A DNA stretch of 10,048 bases from Nitratiruptor sp. (lineage in GTDB: Bacteria; Campylobacterota; Campylobacteria; Campylobacterales; Nitratiruptoraceae). The stretch spans positions 1 through 10,048 of the forward strand of contig WGAX01000078.1 of assembly GCA_015494595.1 (NCBI GenBank). Reading direction: 5' to 3'. Position numbers and translations under genes: made by a program. The notes beneath the pieces are model-generated. The model was not told the origin of the DNA and searched no databases. It saw only the letters and a program-made list of their open reading frames with translations. Positions 1 to 5,415 of the stretch are shown piece by piece; within the stretch, counting starts at the first letter, position 1; every line of letters starts with the position of its first letter.

Positions 1-159
1 GATCCCCTCATTAAAACTCTCATAGCTAAACTCTTTGCCGCTTCTGATTCTCAAACTAAAATGGCTCACTCCTCCATAGACCGCATCTGCTCCATAAGCA
101 AAAGCGATTTTGAGCTTTTTAAGATTGCCCGCAGGGCTTAGTAACTCAACCTTTTTCAT
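1..159 (-). CDS. U32 family peptidase-like protein (TrhP/YegQ type), N-terminal fragment
   Basis: The reverse strand from the ATG at 159 is open to the window edge and gives 53 residues starting MKKVELLSPAGNLKKLKIAF, followed by AYGADAVYGG and a SLRIRSG segment. The ELLSPAG-N-L start and the AFAYGADAVY motif are the hallmark N-terminus of the U32 family. E. coli TrhP (YegQ) begins almost the same way. Family members once called collagenases are now mostly linked to tRNA or rRNA hydroxylation with prephenate-dependent chemistry, so a role in RNA modification is more likely than proteolysis; this is family knowledge, not visible here. The start overlaps the stop of the upstream Uma2 gene as ATGA (159-156), which suggests translational coupling in one operon. 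The C-terminal, larger part of the gene lies outside the window, so completeness cannot be judged. Confidence 0.85.
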   Translation of the reverse strand, partial: MKKVELLSPAGNLKKLKIAFAYGADAVYGGVSHFSLRIRSGKEFSYESFNEGI

Positions 160-695
160 ACTACCCGCCACCATCTATCAATATTAAAAATAAGCTCACA
201 CCCATCAAAATCCACTCCCATCTCTCCATCAATCTCTTCTGCAACTTTTTGGTATTTACCCCCAATAAGCTTATAGAGCTTTACTTTCTGTATCTTATAA
301 TCTACTATCATATAGTAGCGCACCCCCTCAGCTTCATAAATACTAAACTTAATATTTTGATCCTTTATAGCGGTGGATGGACTAAGTACTTCAGCAATAA
401 AGAGTGGCGCCTTTTTAGCAAAATCTCTGATTTTTTGACAACTTACCAATACATCCGGTCTTACTACCGTCTCTTCATCCACAATATAGTCCAATTCTGC
501 ATAAACAAAGCACTCTTTATTGCACTGCTGCAAAGAGCTTTTTAGATCAAAAACAATCTCACTCATAATGCCCTGATGAGGCCCAAAAGGGCTTGGAGCC
601 ATAGCAATTGCCTGCCCCCAAATAAGCTCCCAATCACCCTCCCACTGCTTATAATCCTCATAGGTATAGCGAATCTCATAGGCTAAATTACTCAT
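156..695 (-). CDS. Uma2 family (DUF820) putative PD-(D/E)XK-fold protein
   Basis: A 179-residue protein with the whole Uma2 signature: an N-terminal WELI segment with E23, His40 in the SPFGPHQ stretch, VRPD (78-81), FIAEVLSPST (99-108), then K116, Y120, the GVRYYMIVD strand (124-132) and a C-terminal strand pair. Uma2 proteins have a restriction-endonuclease-like fold; D81 and E102 are the likely metal ligands, so the nuclease core looks intact. Their biological role is generally unknown; they are very abundant in cyanobacteria and scattered elsewhere. The start ATG is preceded by AAGGA (706-702) with 6 bases between, and lies inside the 3' end of the ankyrin gene (8-base overlap). The downstream U32 gene starts at its stop codon. 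The three genes therefore look like one transcript. No cognate methylase or toxin-antitoxin partner is seen, so restriction activity is not implied. The family call is strong; the function is open. Confidence 0.85.
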   Translation of the reverse strand: MSNLAYEIRYTYEDYKQWEGDWELIWGQAIAMAPSPFGPHQGIMSEIVFDLKSSLQQCNKECFVYAELDYIVDEETVVRPDVLVSCQKIRDFAKKAPLFIAEVLSPSTAIKDQNIKFSIYEAEGVRYYMIVDYKIQKVKLYKLIGGKYQKVAEEIDGEMGVDFDGCELIFNIDRWWRVV

Positions 696-1158
696 CTAAA
701 ATCCTTAAAAGGTGTGCATATCCTGTCATCTTAGCATAATCGCTTGCTGTTTTATCAAAGCTATCTTTCACATCCACATCTACCCCGCACTCTTTAACTA
801 AAAATCTAGCAATTGGCTCATCTCCATACGCCATTGCAGCCATGAGTGGAGTAAAGCCGCTTTTTCGCTTTGTGCTGTTGGGATCGATCCCTTTTTTGAC
901 GAGAGTCTTTACAATATCTAATCTCCCCTTTTTAATTGCATCATCAATAAGCCCAACACCCTCCTCATCTACTTCAAAAATATCGGCTCCTTGCTCTATT
1001 AAAAAGAGAAACATCTGTAAACTTGCTCCACTCTTTATAGCAACTCTTAGCACCGAATCACCGCTTTCTGTATGCAAGGCATTAATATCTTCAACACCTT
1101 TTAAAGCCTCCTGTGCTCCAATGAGGCTATCTCTTCTAATCTCTTCAAAAATGCCCAT
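688..1158 (-). CDS. small ankyrin-repeat protein
   Basis: A 156-residue soluble protein from the preferred ATG at 1158, with no signal peptide or membrane segment. After an N-terminal helix (about 1-28) there are roughly four ankyrin units. The first (about 32-64) reads SGDSVLRVAIKSGA and ends EQGADIFEVD; the second (65-98) contains GRLDIVKTLVKKGIDPN; the third (100-131) has the canonical GFTPLMAAMAYG; the last (132-156), capping unit contains TASDYAKMTGYAHLLRIL. Ankyrin repeats bind other proteins, so this is probably a binding partner or adaptor; no catalytic motif is seen. An upstream in-frame ATG at 1164 would add two residues, but a GGGG run abuts it directly, whereas AGGGG sits 6 bases before the ATG at 1158. 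It is the first gene of the leftward unit and overlaps the Uma2 gene, which makes the Uma2 protein its most obvious candidate partner (inference). Confidence 0.85.
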   Translation of the reverse strand: MGIFEEIRRDSLIGAQEALKGVEDINALHTESGDSVLRVAIKSGASLQMFLFLIEQGADIFEVDEEGVGLIDDAIKKGRLDIVKTLVKKGIDPNSTKRKSGFTPLMAAMAYGDEPIARFLVKECGVDVDVKDSFDKTASDYAKMTGYAHLLRILDE

Positions 1159-1164
1159 CCTCAT

Positions 1165-1169
1165 CCCCT
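1165..1169 (-). promoter_or_regulatory. ribosome binding site deciding the ankyrin gene start
   Basis: Read on the reverse strand this is AGGGG, 6 bases before the ATG at 1158 and directly next to the ATG at 1164. Normal spacing favours the inner ATG, which shortens the protein by two residues. Confidence 0.5.
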
Positions 1170-1170
1170 A

Positions 1171-1179
1171 TGATATAAT
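1171..1179 (+). promoter_or_regulatory. extended -10 promoter for the histidinol-phosphatase gene
   Basis: TGATATAAT is a perfect extended -10. Transcription would start near 1186, leaving a leader of about 21 bases before the GTG at 1207. It is almost a mirror image of the leftward element at 1187-1195 (8 of 9 bases match), so the two promoters probably compete for polymerase. Confidence 0.65.
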
Positions 1180-1186
1180 TGAATTT

Positions 1187-1195
1187 ATTATAGCA
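1187..1195 (-). promoter_or_regulatory. extended -10 promoter for the ankyrin-Uma2-U32 unit
   Basis: Reverse strand TGCTATAAT is a perfect extended -10 element (TGn plus TATAAT). The expected start of transcription is about 1180, giving a leader of about 20 bases before the ATG at 1158. No -35 box is recognisable, which is usual for the housekeeping sigma factor of Campylobacterota. It faces the rightward -10 at 1171-1179. Confidence 0.65.
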
Positions 1196-1206
1196 AAAGG
1201 AGAGCG

Positions 1207-2025
1207 GTGCTAGTAGATCTGCATAACCACACCAAACTTTGCAACCACGCTACGGGTGAAATAGATGAATATATCGAAGCTGCAATAGAGCGGGGAATAC
1301 AAATATATGGCTTTAGCGATCACGCCCCTATGGAATTCGATCAAAAGTATCGCATGAGCCTTGCGGATGCCAATAGTTACGAAGCTGCTATCAAAGAGGC
1401 AAAAAAGCGCTACGAAGATAAAATCGAAATCCTTCTTGGCTATGAAGTGGATTTCCTGCCAGGACTTATGGAAGATCGCATATTGAGCGCCAATGTGGAC
1501 TACCTCATTGGCTCAGTGCACTTCTTACCAAAAAGCAAAGACCACAATGCCATTACCAGCCATCAAGATCTCTGGGGATTTGATAATCCTGAGTTCATAG
1601 GCGAATATAAAAATCAAGATATAGATAAAATCTGGCAGGACTACTTTTTAGCTATTGAGCAGCTAGCAAAGAGTGGACTTTTTCAAATTGTAGGCCATCT
1701 CGATTTAATTAAAGTGTTCAATTTCAAACCCAAAAAAGATATTCGTCTCATTGCCAAAGATGCTCTTAAAGCCATCAAACAGAGTGGTATGGCAGTAGAG
1801 ATTAGTAGCGCTGGGCTTAGAAAGCCTGTACAAGAGCCCTATCCCAGCAAAGAGCTTTTAGAGGAGATTTACGATTTGCAAATTCCTATCACCTTTGCTT
1901 CAGATGCTCACGCACCCCAGCAGGTTGGCTATAAATTGAGTGAAATCGTAACATTGGCAAAAGAGATAGGATTTAGCAAAGTTGCGATTTTTCGGCAAAA
2001 AGAGAAAGAGCTGCTCAATTTTTAA
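1207..2025 (+). CDS. hisJ: histidinol-phosphatase, PHP family (HisJ/HisK type)
   Basis: Likely hydrolyses L-histidinol phosphate to histidinol, the penultimate stage of histidine synthesis, in the cytoplasm. The 272-residue protein has all PHP-domain metal-site motifs in order: DLHNHT (4-9, H6 and H8), GFSDHAP (35-41, D38 and H39), GYEVDFLPG (78-86, E80), IGSVHFL (101-107, H105), GHLDL (163-167, H164) and the C-terminal SDAHAP (232-237, D233 and H235). Length and motif order fit the HisJ/HisK histidinol-phosphatases; other PHP phosphoesterases are a minor alternative because the substrate is not encoded in these motifs. The start is GTG, with GGAG at 1199-1202 four bases before it, directly followed by the PHP motif, so no later start is possible. 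It is not in a his operon here; glnA follows 64 bases downstream with its own promoter, and no terminator lies between. Confidence 0.85.
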   Translation: MLVDLHNHTKLCNHATGEIDEYIEAAIERGIQIYGFSDHAPMEFDQKYRMSLADANSYEAAIKEAKKRYEDKIEILLGYEVDFLPGLMEDRILSANVDYLIGSVHFLPKSKDHNAITSHQDLWGFDNPEFIGEYKNQDIDKIWQDYFLAIEQLAKSGLFQIVGHLDLIKVFNFKPKKDIRLIAKDALKAIKQSGMAVEISSAGLRKPVQEPYPSKELLEEIYDLQIPITFASDAHAPQQVGYKLSEIVTLAKEIGFSKVAIFRQKEKELLNF

Positions 2026-2046
2026 GCAAAATACAAAGGTAGTTTG

Positions 2047-2055
2047 GGATATAAT
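2047..2055 (+). promoter_or_regulatory. glnA promoter, -10 element
   Basis: GGATATAAT contains a perfect TATAAT (2050-2055), with the G of an extended -10. Transcription would begin near 2062, giving a leader of about 28 bases. No -35 box is visible, and there is no sigma-54 type GG-N10-GC element and no obvious NtrC site, so this does not look like classical nitrogen-regulated glnA control. The ribosome binding site is AAGGAG at 2079-2084, five bases before the ATG. Confidence 0.6.
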
Positions 2056-2089
2056 CATAGCTGATTAAACTTTATTATAAGGAGAGCGT

Positions 2090-3520
2090 ATGAGCGCAGT
2101 TAAAGAGTTTTTTGAGATGCTTGGTCGCGAAGAGATTGAGTTTGTAGATTTTCGTTTCACCGATATTTTCGGTAGATGGCACCATCTTGCTTACAATGCA
2201 AAAGCTGTAACTGAGGAGATGTTTGAAAAGGGAATTCCTTTTGATGGAAGCTCCATTCGTATGTGGAAAAACATCAGCGAATCTGACACGCTTTTGATGC
2301 CAGATGCATCTACAGCTTTTGTAGATCCATTCACAGCAGATCCAACTGCAGTAGTAATATGCTCAGTTTGCGATGTGGATGGCACGCCTTATTTCAAAGA
2401 TCCAAGAACAATCGCTAAAAAAGCTCTTGAATATCTCAATGAGACAGGTATTGGTGATGCTGCATACTTTGGGCCAGAGAATGAGTTTTTTATCTTCGAT
2501 CATATCCATGTAGAAGATGAGCCAAACAAGCAGTGCTATGAGATCGACTCTGAAGAGGGTGAGTGGAACTGGAAAAAAGATCCAAGAGATGAGGGCGGCT
2601 ACAATATCGGTCACAGACCTGCATACAAAGAGGGCTACTTCCCAGTGCCACCTGTAGATAGCCAGATGGACATTAGAGCAGAGATGGTAAATGTCCTTGA
2701 AGAGGTAGGTATTGAGACTTTTGTTGTACACCACGAGGTTGGAACCGCAGGACAGGGAGAGATTGGAGTAAAATTTGGCGATATTATCACCGCAGCTGAT
2801 AATGTGCAAAAGTATAAGTATGTAGTCAAAAATGTAGCACACATAAACGGCAAAACCGCAACATTTATGCCAAAACCGCTCTATGGCGACAATGGTAACG
2901 GTATGCATGTGCACTGCTCCATCTGGAAAGATGGCAAAAACCTCTTTTTCAAAGCTGGTGAGTATGGCAATATCAGTGAAATTGCAAAATGGTTCATCGG
3001 AGGAATCATCAAACACGCTGGAGCGGTAGCAGCATTTACCAACCCATCTACAAACTCTTATAAAAGATTGATGCCAGGATTTGAAGCTCCATCAGTGCTA
3101 GCTTATAGCGCTAGAAACAGAAGTGCATGCTTTAGAATTCCTTATGGCGCAGGTGAGAAGAGTGTAAGGGTTGAGTTTAGAAGCCCAGATAGCTCAAGCT
3201 GTCCATATCTTGCATTTACTGCAATTTTGATGGCTGGTATTGATGGTATCAAAAATCAAATCGATCCAGGCGAGCCAAGAGATGAGGATTTGTTTGAATA
3301 CACTCTTGAAGAGCTTCGCGATCAAGGTATCAAAACTATGCCAGCAACTTTGAGAGAGGCTCTTGAAGCGCTCAAAAAAGATCACGACTTCCTTACAGCT
3401 GGTGGCGTGATGAGTGAAGATTTTATTAAAGAGTATATCGATTGGAAGTATGAAGTAGAGGTTAACCCAGTAGAGGGTCGTCCACATCCATATGAATTCA
3501 AACTCTACTACAGCTGCTAA
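2090..3520 (+). CDS. glnA: glutamine synthetase, type I
   Basis: Joins glutamate and ammonia to glutamine at the cost of ATP; the main ammonia-assimilating enzyme, cytoplasmic and dodecameric in this family. At 476 residues it has the full type I length. Visible landmarks: the FDGSSIRMW loop (51-59), the metal-site FGPENEFF (127-134, E130 and E132), GQGEIG (221-226), the ATP-site NGNGMHVH (268-275), the NPSTNSYKRL segment (318-327), the PGFEAP latch loop (329-334) and the ARNRSA arginine-rich active-site stretch (341-346). At the site where E. coli has the adenylylated tyrosine (NLYDLP), this protein has DLFEYT (400-405): the aligned residue is F402, and the nearest tyrosine is Y404. Covalent shut-off by GlnE is therefore unlikely. 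A terminator-like hairpin follows two bases after the stop, then glutaminase. Confidence 0.97.
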   Translation: MSAVKEFFEMLGREEIEFVDFRFTDIFGRWHHLAYNAKAVTEEMFEKGIPFDGSSIRMWKNISESDTLLMPDASTAFVDPFTADPTAVVICSVCDVDGTPYFKDPRTIAKKALEYLNETGIGDAAYFGPENEFFIFDHIHVEDEPNKQCYEIDSEEGEWNWKKDPRDEGGYNIGHRPAYKEGYFPVPPVDSQMDIRAEMVNVLEEVGIETFVVHHEVGTAGQGEIGVKFGDIITAADNVQKYKYVVKNVAHINGKTATFMPKPLYGDNGNGMHVHCSIWKDGKNLFFKAGEYGNISEIAKWFIGGIIKHAGAVAAFTNPSTNSYKRLMPGFEAPSVLAYSARNRSACFRIPYGAGEKSVRVEFRSPDSSSCPYLAFTAILMAGIDGIKNQIDPGEPRDEDLFEYTLEELRDQGIKTMPATLREALEALKKDHDFLTAGGVMSEDFIKEYIDWKYEVEVNPVEGRPHPYEFKLYYSC

Positions 3521-3521
3521 G

Positions 3522-3543
3522 AAGAGGGCTTTTGCCCTCTTTT
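3522..3543 (+). terminator. intrinsic terminator or attenuator between glnA and glsA
   Basis: An 8-bp perfect stem, AAGAGGGC with GCCCTCTT (3522-3529 and 3534-3541), closed by a TTTT loop, runs into a short T tract (3540-3543). The stem begins one base after the glnA stop codon. The T tract is short and glsA starts only 12 bases after it without an obvious promoter, so it probably reduces rather than abolishes transcription into glsA. Confidence 0.7.
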
Positions 3544-3554
3544 AAAGAGTCTTT

Positions 3555-4478
3555 ATGAACTACGAAAAGATCCTCAATGAAATCTACAAAGAGGTTAAAC
3601 CCCATATTGGCAAAGGCAAAGTAGCCGACTACATCCCAGAGCTTGCCAAAGTAGATCCAAAGCAGTTTGCTATGAGCATTGTGCTGCTTGATGGCAAAAG
3701 CTATAGTGTAGGTGAAGCCAATAAACGCTTTTCAATCCAAAGCATCTCCAAACTCTTCACTTTCACTATGGCTTTGCATATGTATTCCAAAAAACTTTAT
3801 GAAAGAGTTGGTGTAGAGCCAAGTGGGACACCATTTAACTCCCTTGTGCAGCTAGAGTATGAGCATGGCAAGCCTAGAAATCCCTTTATTAACGCTGGAG
3901 CACTTGTAGTAACAGACTCGCTTATCGATCACTATAAAGATCCTTTCATTACGCTAGAAAATATCTTGCAGTTTATTCGCCAAACAAGCCAAAATAGCTC
4001 TATCAATATCAATCCTGCAGTAGCAAAATCGGAGATGGAGCACGCTTATCGCAACAGGGCATTAGCAAATCTTATCAAAGATTTTGGCAATCTGCACAAC
4101 GATCCATTGCAAGTAGTAGAGACATATCTCAAGCACTGTGCTACTGAGATGAATACCTTAGAGCTAGCTAGAAGTATGCTTTTTCTTGCCAATCACGGTA
4201 TAGATCCACTTACAAAAAAGGAGTTTATCACACCTCGCCAAGCAAAGAGAATCAATGCAGTGATGCTTACATGCGGCCACTACGATGCTAGCGGGGAGTT
4301 TGCTTTTCATGTAGGGCTTCCTGGCAAAAGCGGCGTAGGTGGGGGAATCGTGGCAGTAGTACCTGGCAAAATGGGGATTTGCGTCTGGTCTCCAGCGCTC
4401 AATCGCTACGGCAACTCCTATGCCGGAACATTAGCGCTGGAGCTCTTTACCACAAAAACAGGCTTATCAATCTTCTAA
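3555..4478 (+). CDS. glsA: glutaminase
   Basis: Hydrolyses glutamine to glutamate and ammonia; a serine-dependent enzyme with a beta-lactamase-like fold. The 307 residues match the usual bacterial length. Key motifs: FSIQSISKLF (59-68) with the SxxK pair S63 and K66, NPFINAGA (109-116) with N113, the SEMEHAYRN segment (159-167), GHYDASGEFAFHVGLPGKSG (241-260) with Y243, and the glycine-rich VGGG (261-264). The first 20 residues show no signal peptide, so it acts in the cytoplasm. The ribosome binding site is only a weak AAAGAG (3544-3549), five bases before the ATG, and there is no clear promoter after glnA. Expression probably depends on read-through of the hairpin at 3522-3543. Placed right after glutamine synthetase it would drive a futile cycle if both worked together. 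Its 3' end overlaps the convergent Kbp-like gene by 12 bases. Confidence 0.96.
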   Translation: MNYEKILNEIYKEVKPHIGKGKVADYIPELAKVDPKQFAMSIVLLDGKSYSVGEANKRFSIQSISKLFTFTMALHMYSKKLYERVGVEPSGTPFNSLVQLEYEHGKPRNPFINAGALVVTDSLIDHYKDPFITLENILQFIRQTSQNSSININPAVAKSEMEHAYRNRALANLIKDFGNLHNDPLQVVETYLKHCATEMNTLELARSMLFLANHGIDPLTKKEFITPRQAKRINAVMLTCGHYDASGEFAFHVGLPGKSGVGGGIVAVVPGKMGICVWSPALNRYGNSYAGTLALELFTTKTGLSIF

Positions 4479-4901
4479 AACAATCCTAATCTTTTGTCCC
4501 GGATAGATTTTATCTGGATCTTTAATCACCTCTTTATTGTCTTCAAAAATCTTCTTATACTTATTGCCATCACCATAGAATTTTTGCGCTATCGCCCAGA
4601 GAGTATCACCCTTTTGAATCTCATAAATCTCTACCTTTTGCTCTTTTTGCTCTTGCACCTCCACACCACTTACATCAACCTTCTCTACCCCCTCCACATT
4701 ACCAGCCATCAAAGCAGCCTTTTCCAATGCATCACTATCTTTTGCTACACCACTTAAGCTTACATTACCATCCTCATTCATAGCAACCTCTAGATTTTCA
4801 ACACCCGGATTGTCCGCTTCAATATGCTCTTTAATCTTTTCAGGCGCCTCCTCCTTTGAGCCAAAAAGTTTTGCTCCCACATCCTTTAGAAAATCAAACA
4901 T
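4467..4901 (-). CDS. kbp: BON-LysM protein, Kbp (YgaU)-like K+-binding protein
   Basis: A 144-residue soluble protein with a BON domain (about 20-83, ending in the GNVEGVEKVDV segment) and a C-terminal LysM domain (92-141: YEIQKGDTLWAIAQKFYG and DPDKIYPGQKIRI). This arrangement and length match E. coli Kbp (YgaU), whose first helix FNFVKDAGEKL is mirrored here by FDFLKDVGAKL. Kbp is a cytoplasmic protein that binds K+ specifically and helps cells cope with high external K+. There is no signal peptide, so despite the LysM domain a peptidoglycan-binding role outside the cell is less likely. A strong ribosome binding site, AAGGAGGAG (4912-4904), overlaps the TAA of the upstream YidB-family gene, nine bases before the ATG, so the two are co-transcribed and probably coupled. 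The stop lies inside the end of glsA on the other strand. The family call is firm; K+ binding is inferred. Confidence 0.88.
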   Translation of the reverse strand: MFDFLKDVGAKLFGSKEEAPEKIKEHIEADNPGVENLEVAMNEDGNVSLSGVAKDSDALEKAALMAGNVEGVEKVDVSGVEVQEQKEQKVEIYEIQKGDTLWAIAQKFYGDGNKYKKIFEDNKEVIKDPDKIYPGQKIRIVLED

Positions 4902-4910
4902 TACTCCTCC

Positions 4911-5351
4911 TTATGTAAATTTTTTGAGTATATTGATTGCACCCTCAAAACCACCAATCTGCTCCCAAAGCTGCTCAGCCAAAGATGACTCTTCATTGGT
5001 AGCTTGATCCACCACCGCAGGTAGTGCGTCAGCTAGAGCCTTTCTTGCACTCTCTTCAGAAACACCTAGCTGCTCAGCCAGTGCCTTCACCTTTTCTGGC
5101 GGCACAATAGCCTCTACATGCTCAGGCTCAATGGGTTTATTTTCTCCACTTCCTATCCAGCTTGCCACAATCTCACCAAGATCGCTATCTTGCAGTTGGG
5201 CAAGAAGCTTACCCAAATCGAGACCATTTTCTGCATCAAATACTACCTGCAAGCCTCTAACAATATCCTCCAGATCGATACCACTTGTACTCTCATCATC
5301 ATTATTTTGGATATATTCCGCTCCTATTTGTAAAATCTTTATCCAATCCAT
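4911..5351 (-). CDS. YidB family (DUF937) protein
   Basis: A 146-residue acidic, helical, soluble protein. The stretch from about 55 to 74 (DSDLGEIVASWIGSGENKPI) and the later LGVSEESARKALADALPAVV segment (95-114) match the YidB/DUF937 pattern, where a GLG-x-hydrophobic-x-SWIG motif is followed by a helix ending in LP. No enzyme motif, signal peptide or membrane segment is seen. The function of the family is not established; in Gram-negative genomes it is often found close to BON/LysM genes (recalled, not checked). The start is preceded by AAAGGAA (5363-5357), five bases away. It is the first gene of the leftward pair with the Kbp-like gene and is divergent from the cation/proton antiporter. 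A link to ion or envelope stress is a guess from context only. Confidence 0.8.
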   Translation of the reverse strand: MDWIKILQIGAEYIQNNDDESTSGIDLEDIVRGLQVVFDAENGLDLGKLLAQLQDSDLGEIVASWIGSGENKPIEPEHVEAIVPPEKVKALAEQLGVSEESARKALADALPAVVDQATNEESSLAEQLWEQIGGFEGAINILKKFT

Positions 5352-5364
5352 TATAATTCCTTTA

Positions 5365-5382
5365 CTAATGTGCTACCATTAG
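5365..5382. repeat. perfect inverted repeat in the YidB/antiporter intergenic region
   Basis: CTAATG and CATTAG (6-bp arms, 6-base spacer TGCTAC) form a perfect inverted repeat across the predicted leftward transcription start near 5376. It could be an operator half-site pair or a small leader hairpin for the YidB transcript. The arms are short and no matching family site is recognised. Confidence 0.4.
5371..5379 (+). promoter_or_regulatory. possible extended -10 promoter for the cation/proton antiporter gene
   Basis: TGCTACCAT has the TGn extension but two mismatches in the -10 hexamer (TACCAT for TATAAT). It would start transcription near 5386, about 30 bases before the ATG at 5416. An alternative TATAAA at 5402-5407 is a better hexamer but would leave an almost leaderless mRNA lacking the GAGG (5410-5413) ribosome site, so it is less likely. 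Confidence 0.35.
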
Positions 5383-5391
5383 ATTGTAGCA
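5383..5391 (-). promoter_or_regulatory. extended -10 promoter for the YidB/Kbp-like operon
   Basis: Reverse strand TGCTACAAT is an extended -10 with one mismatch (TACAAT). The start would be near 5376, giving a leader of about 25 bases before the ATG at 5351. No -35 box is visible. It pairs almost symmetrically (8 of 9 bases) with the weaker rightward element at 5371-5379. Confidence 0.55.
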
Positions 5392-5415
5392 AAAATTAGC
5401 TTATAAAGTGAGGCG

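Noticed and set aside
249..545. 98-residue plus-strand reading frame
   Set aside because: It lies wholly antisense to the Uma2 gene, has no ribosome site or recognisable domain, and its amino-acid composition (Leu, Ile, Tyr, Phe rich) is typical of an antisense frame.
156..1158. Ankyrin-Uma2 pair as a known anti-phage or toxin-antitoxin system
   Set aside because: No recognised defence gene, methylase, antitoxin-type regulator or mobile-element signature is present; calling it a defence system would go beyond the evidence.
842..1213. 123-residue plus-strand reading frame over the ankyrin gene
   Set aside because: It is antisense to a clear ankyrin repeat gene, Ser/Pro rich without domain features, and would run across the divergent promoter into the histidinol-phosphatase start.
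2073..2078. TATTAT as a second glnA -10 element
   Set aside because: It is only two bases from the AAGGAG ribosome site, so transcription would start inside or after that site; the upstream TATAAT fits better.
2363..3016. 217-residue minus-strand reading frame within glnA
   Set aside because: It is antisense to highly conserved glutamine synthetase sequence and shows Cys/Ile-rich composition with no known motif; a shadow frame.
4499..4517. 7-bp hairpin (CCGGATA with TATCTGG) as a terminator for glsA
   Set aside because: It has a G-U pair and only a CTTT tract after it, and it lies in codons for the conserved DKIYPGQ motif of the LysM domain, which explains the sequence. Terminator function is possible but not supported.
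4467..4901. Reading the LysM protein as an exported cell-wall hydrolase or peptidoglycan binder
   Set aside because: There is no signal peptide or hydrolase domain, and the BON-LysM arrangement matches cytoplasmic Kbp.
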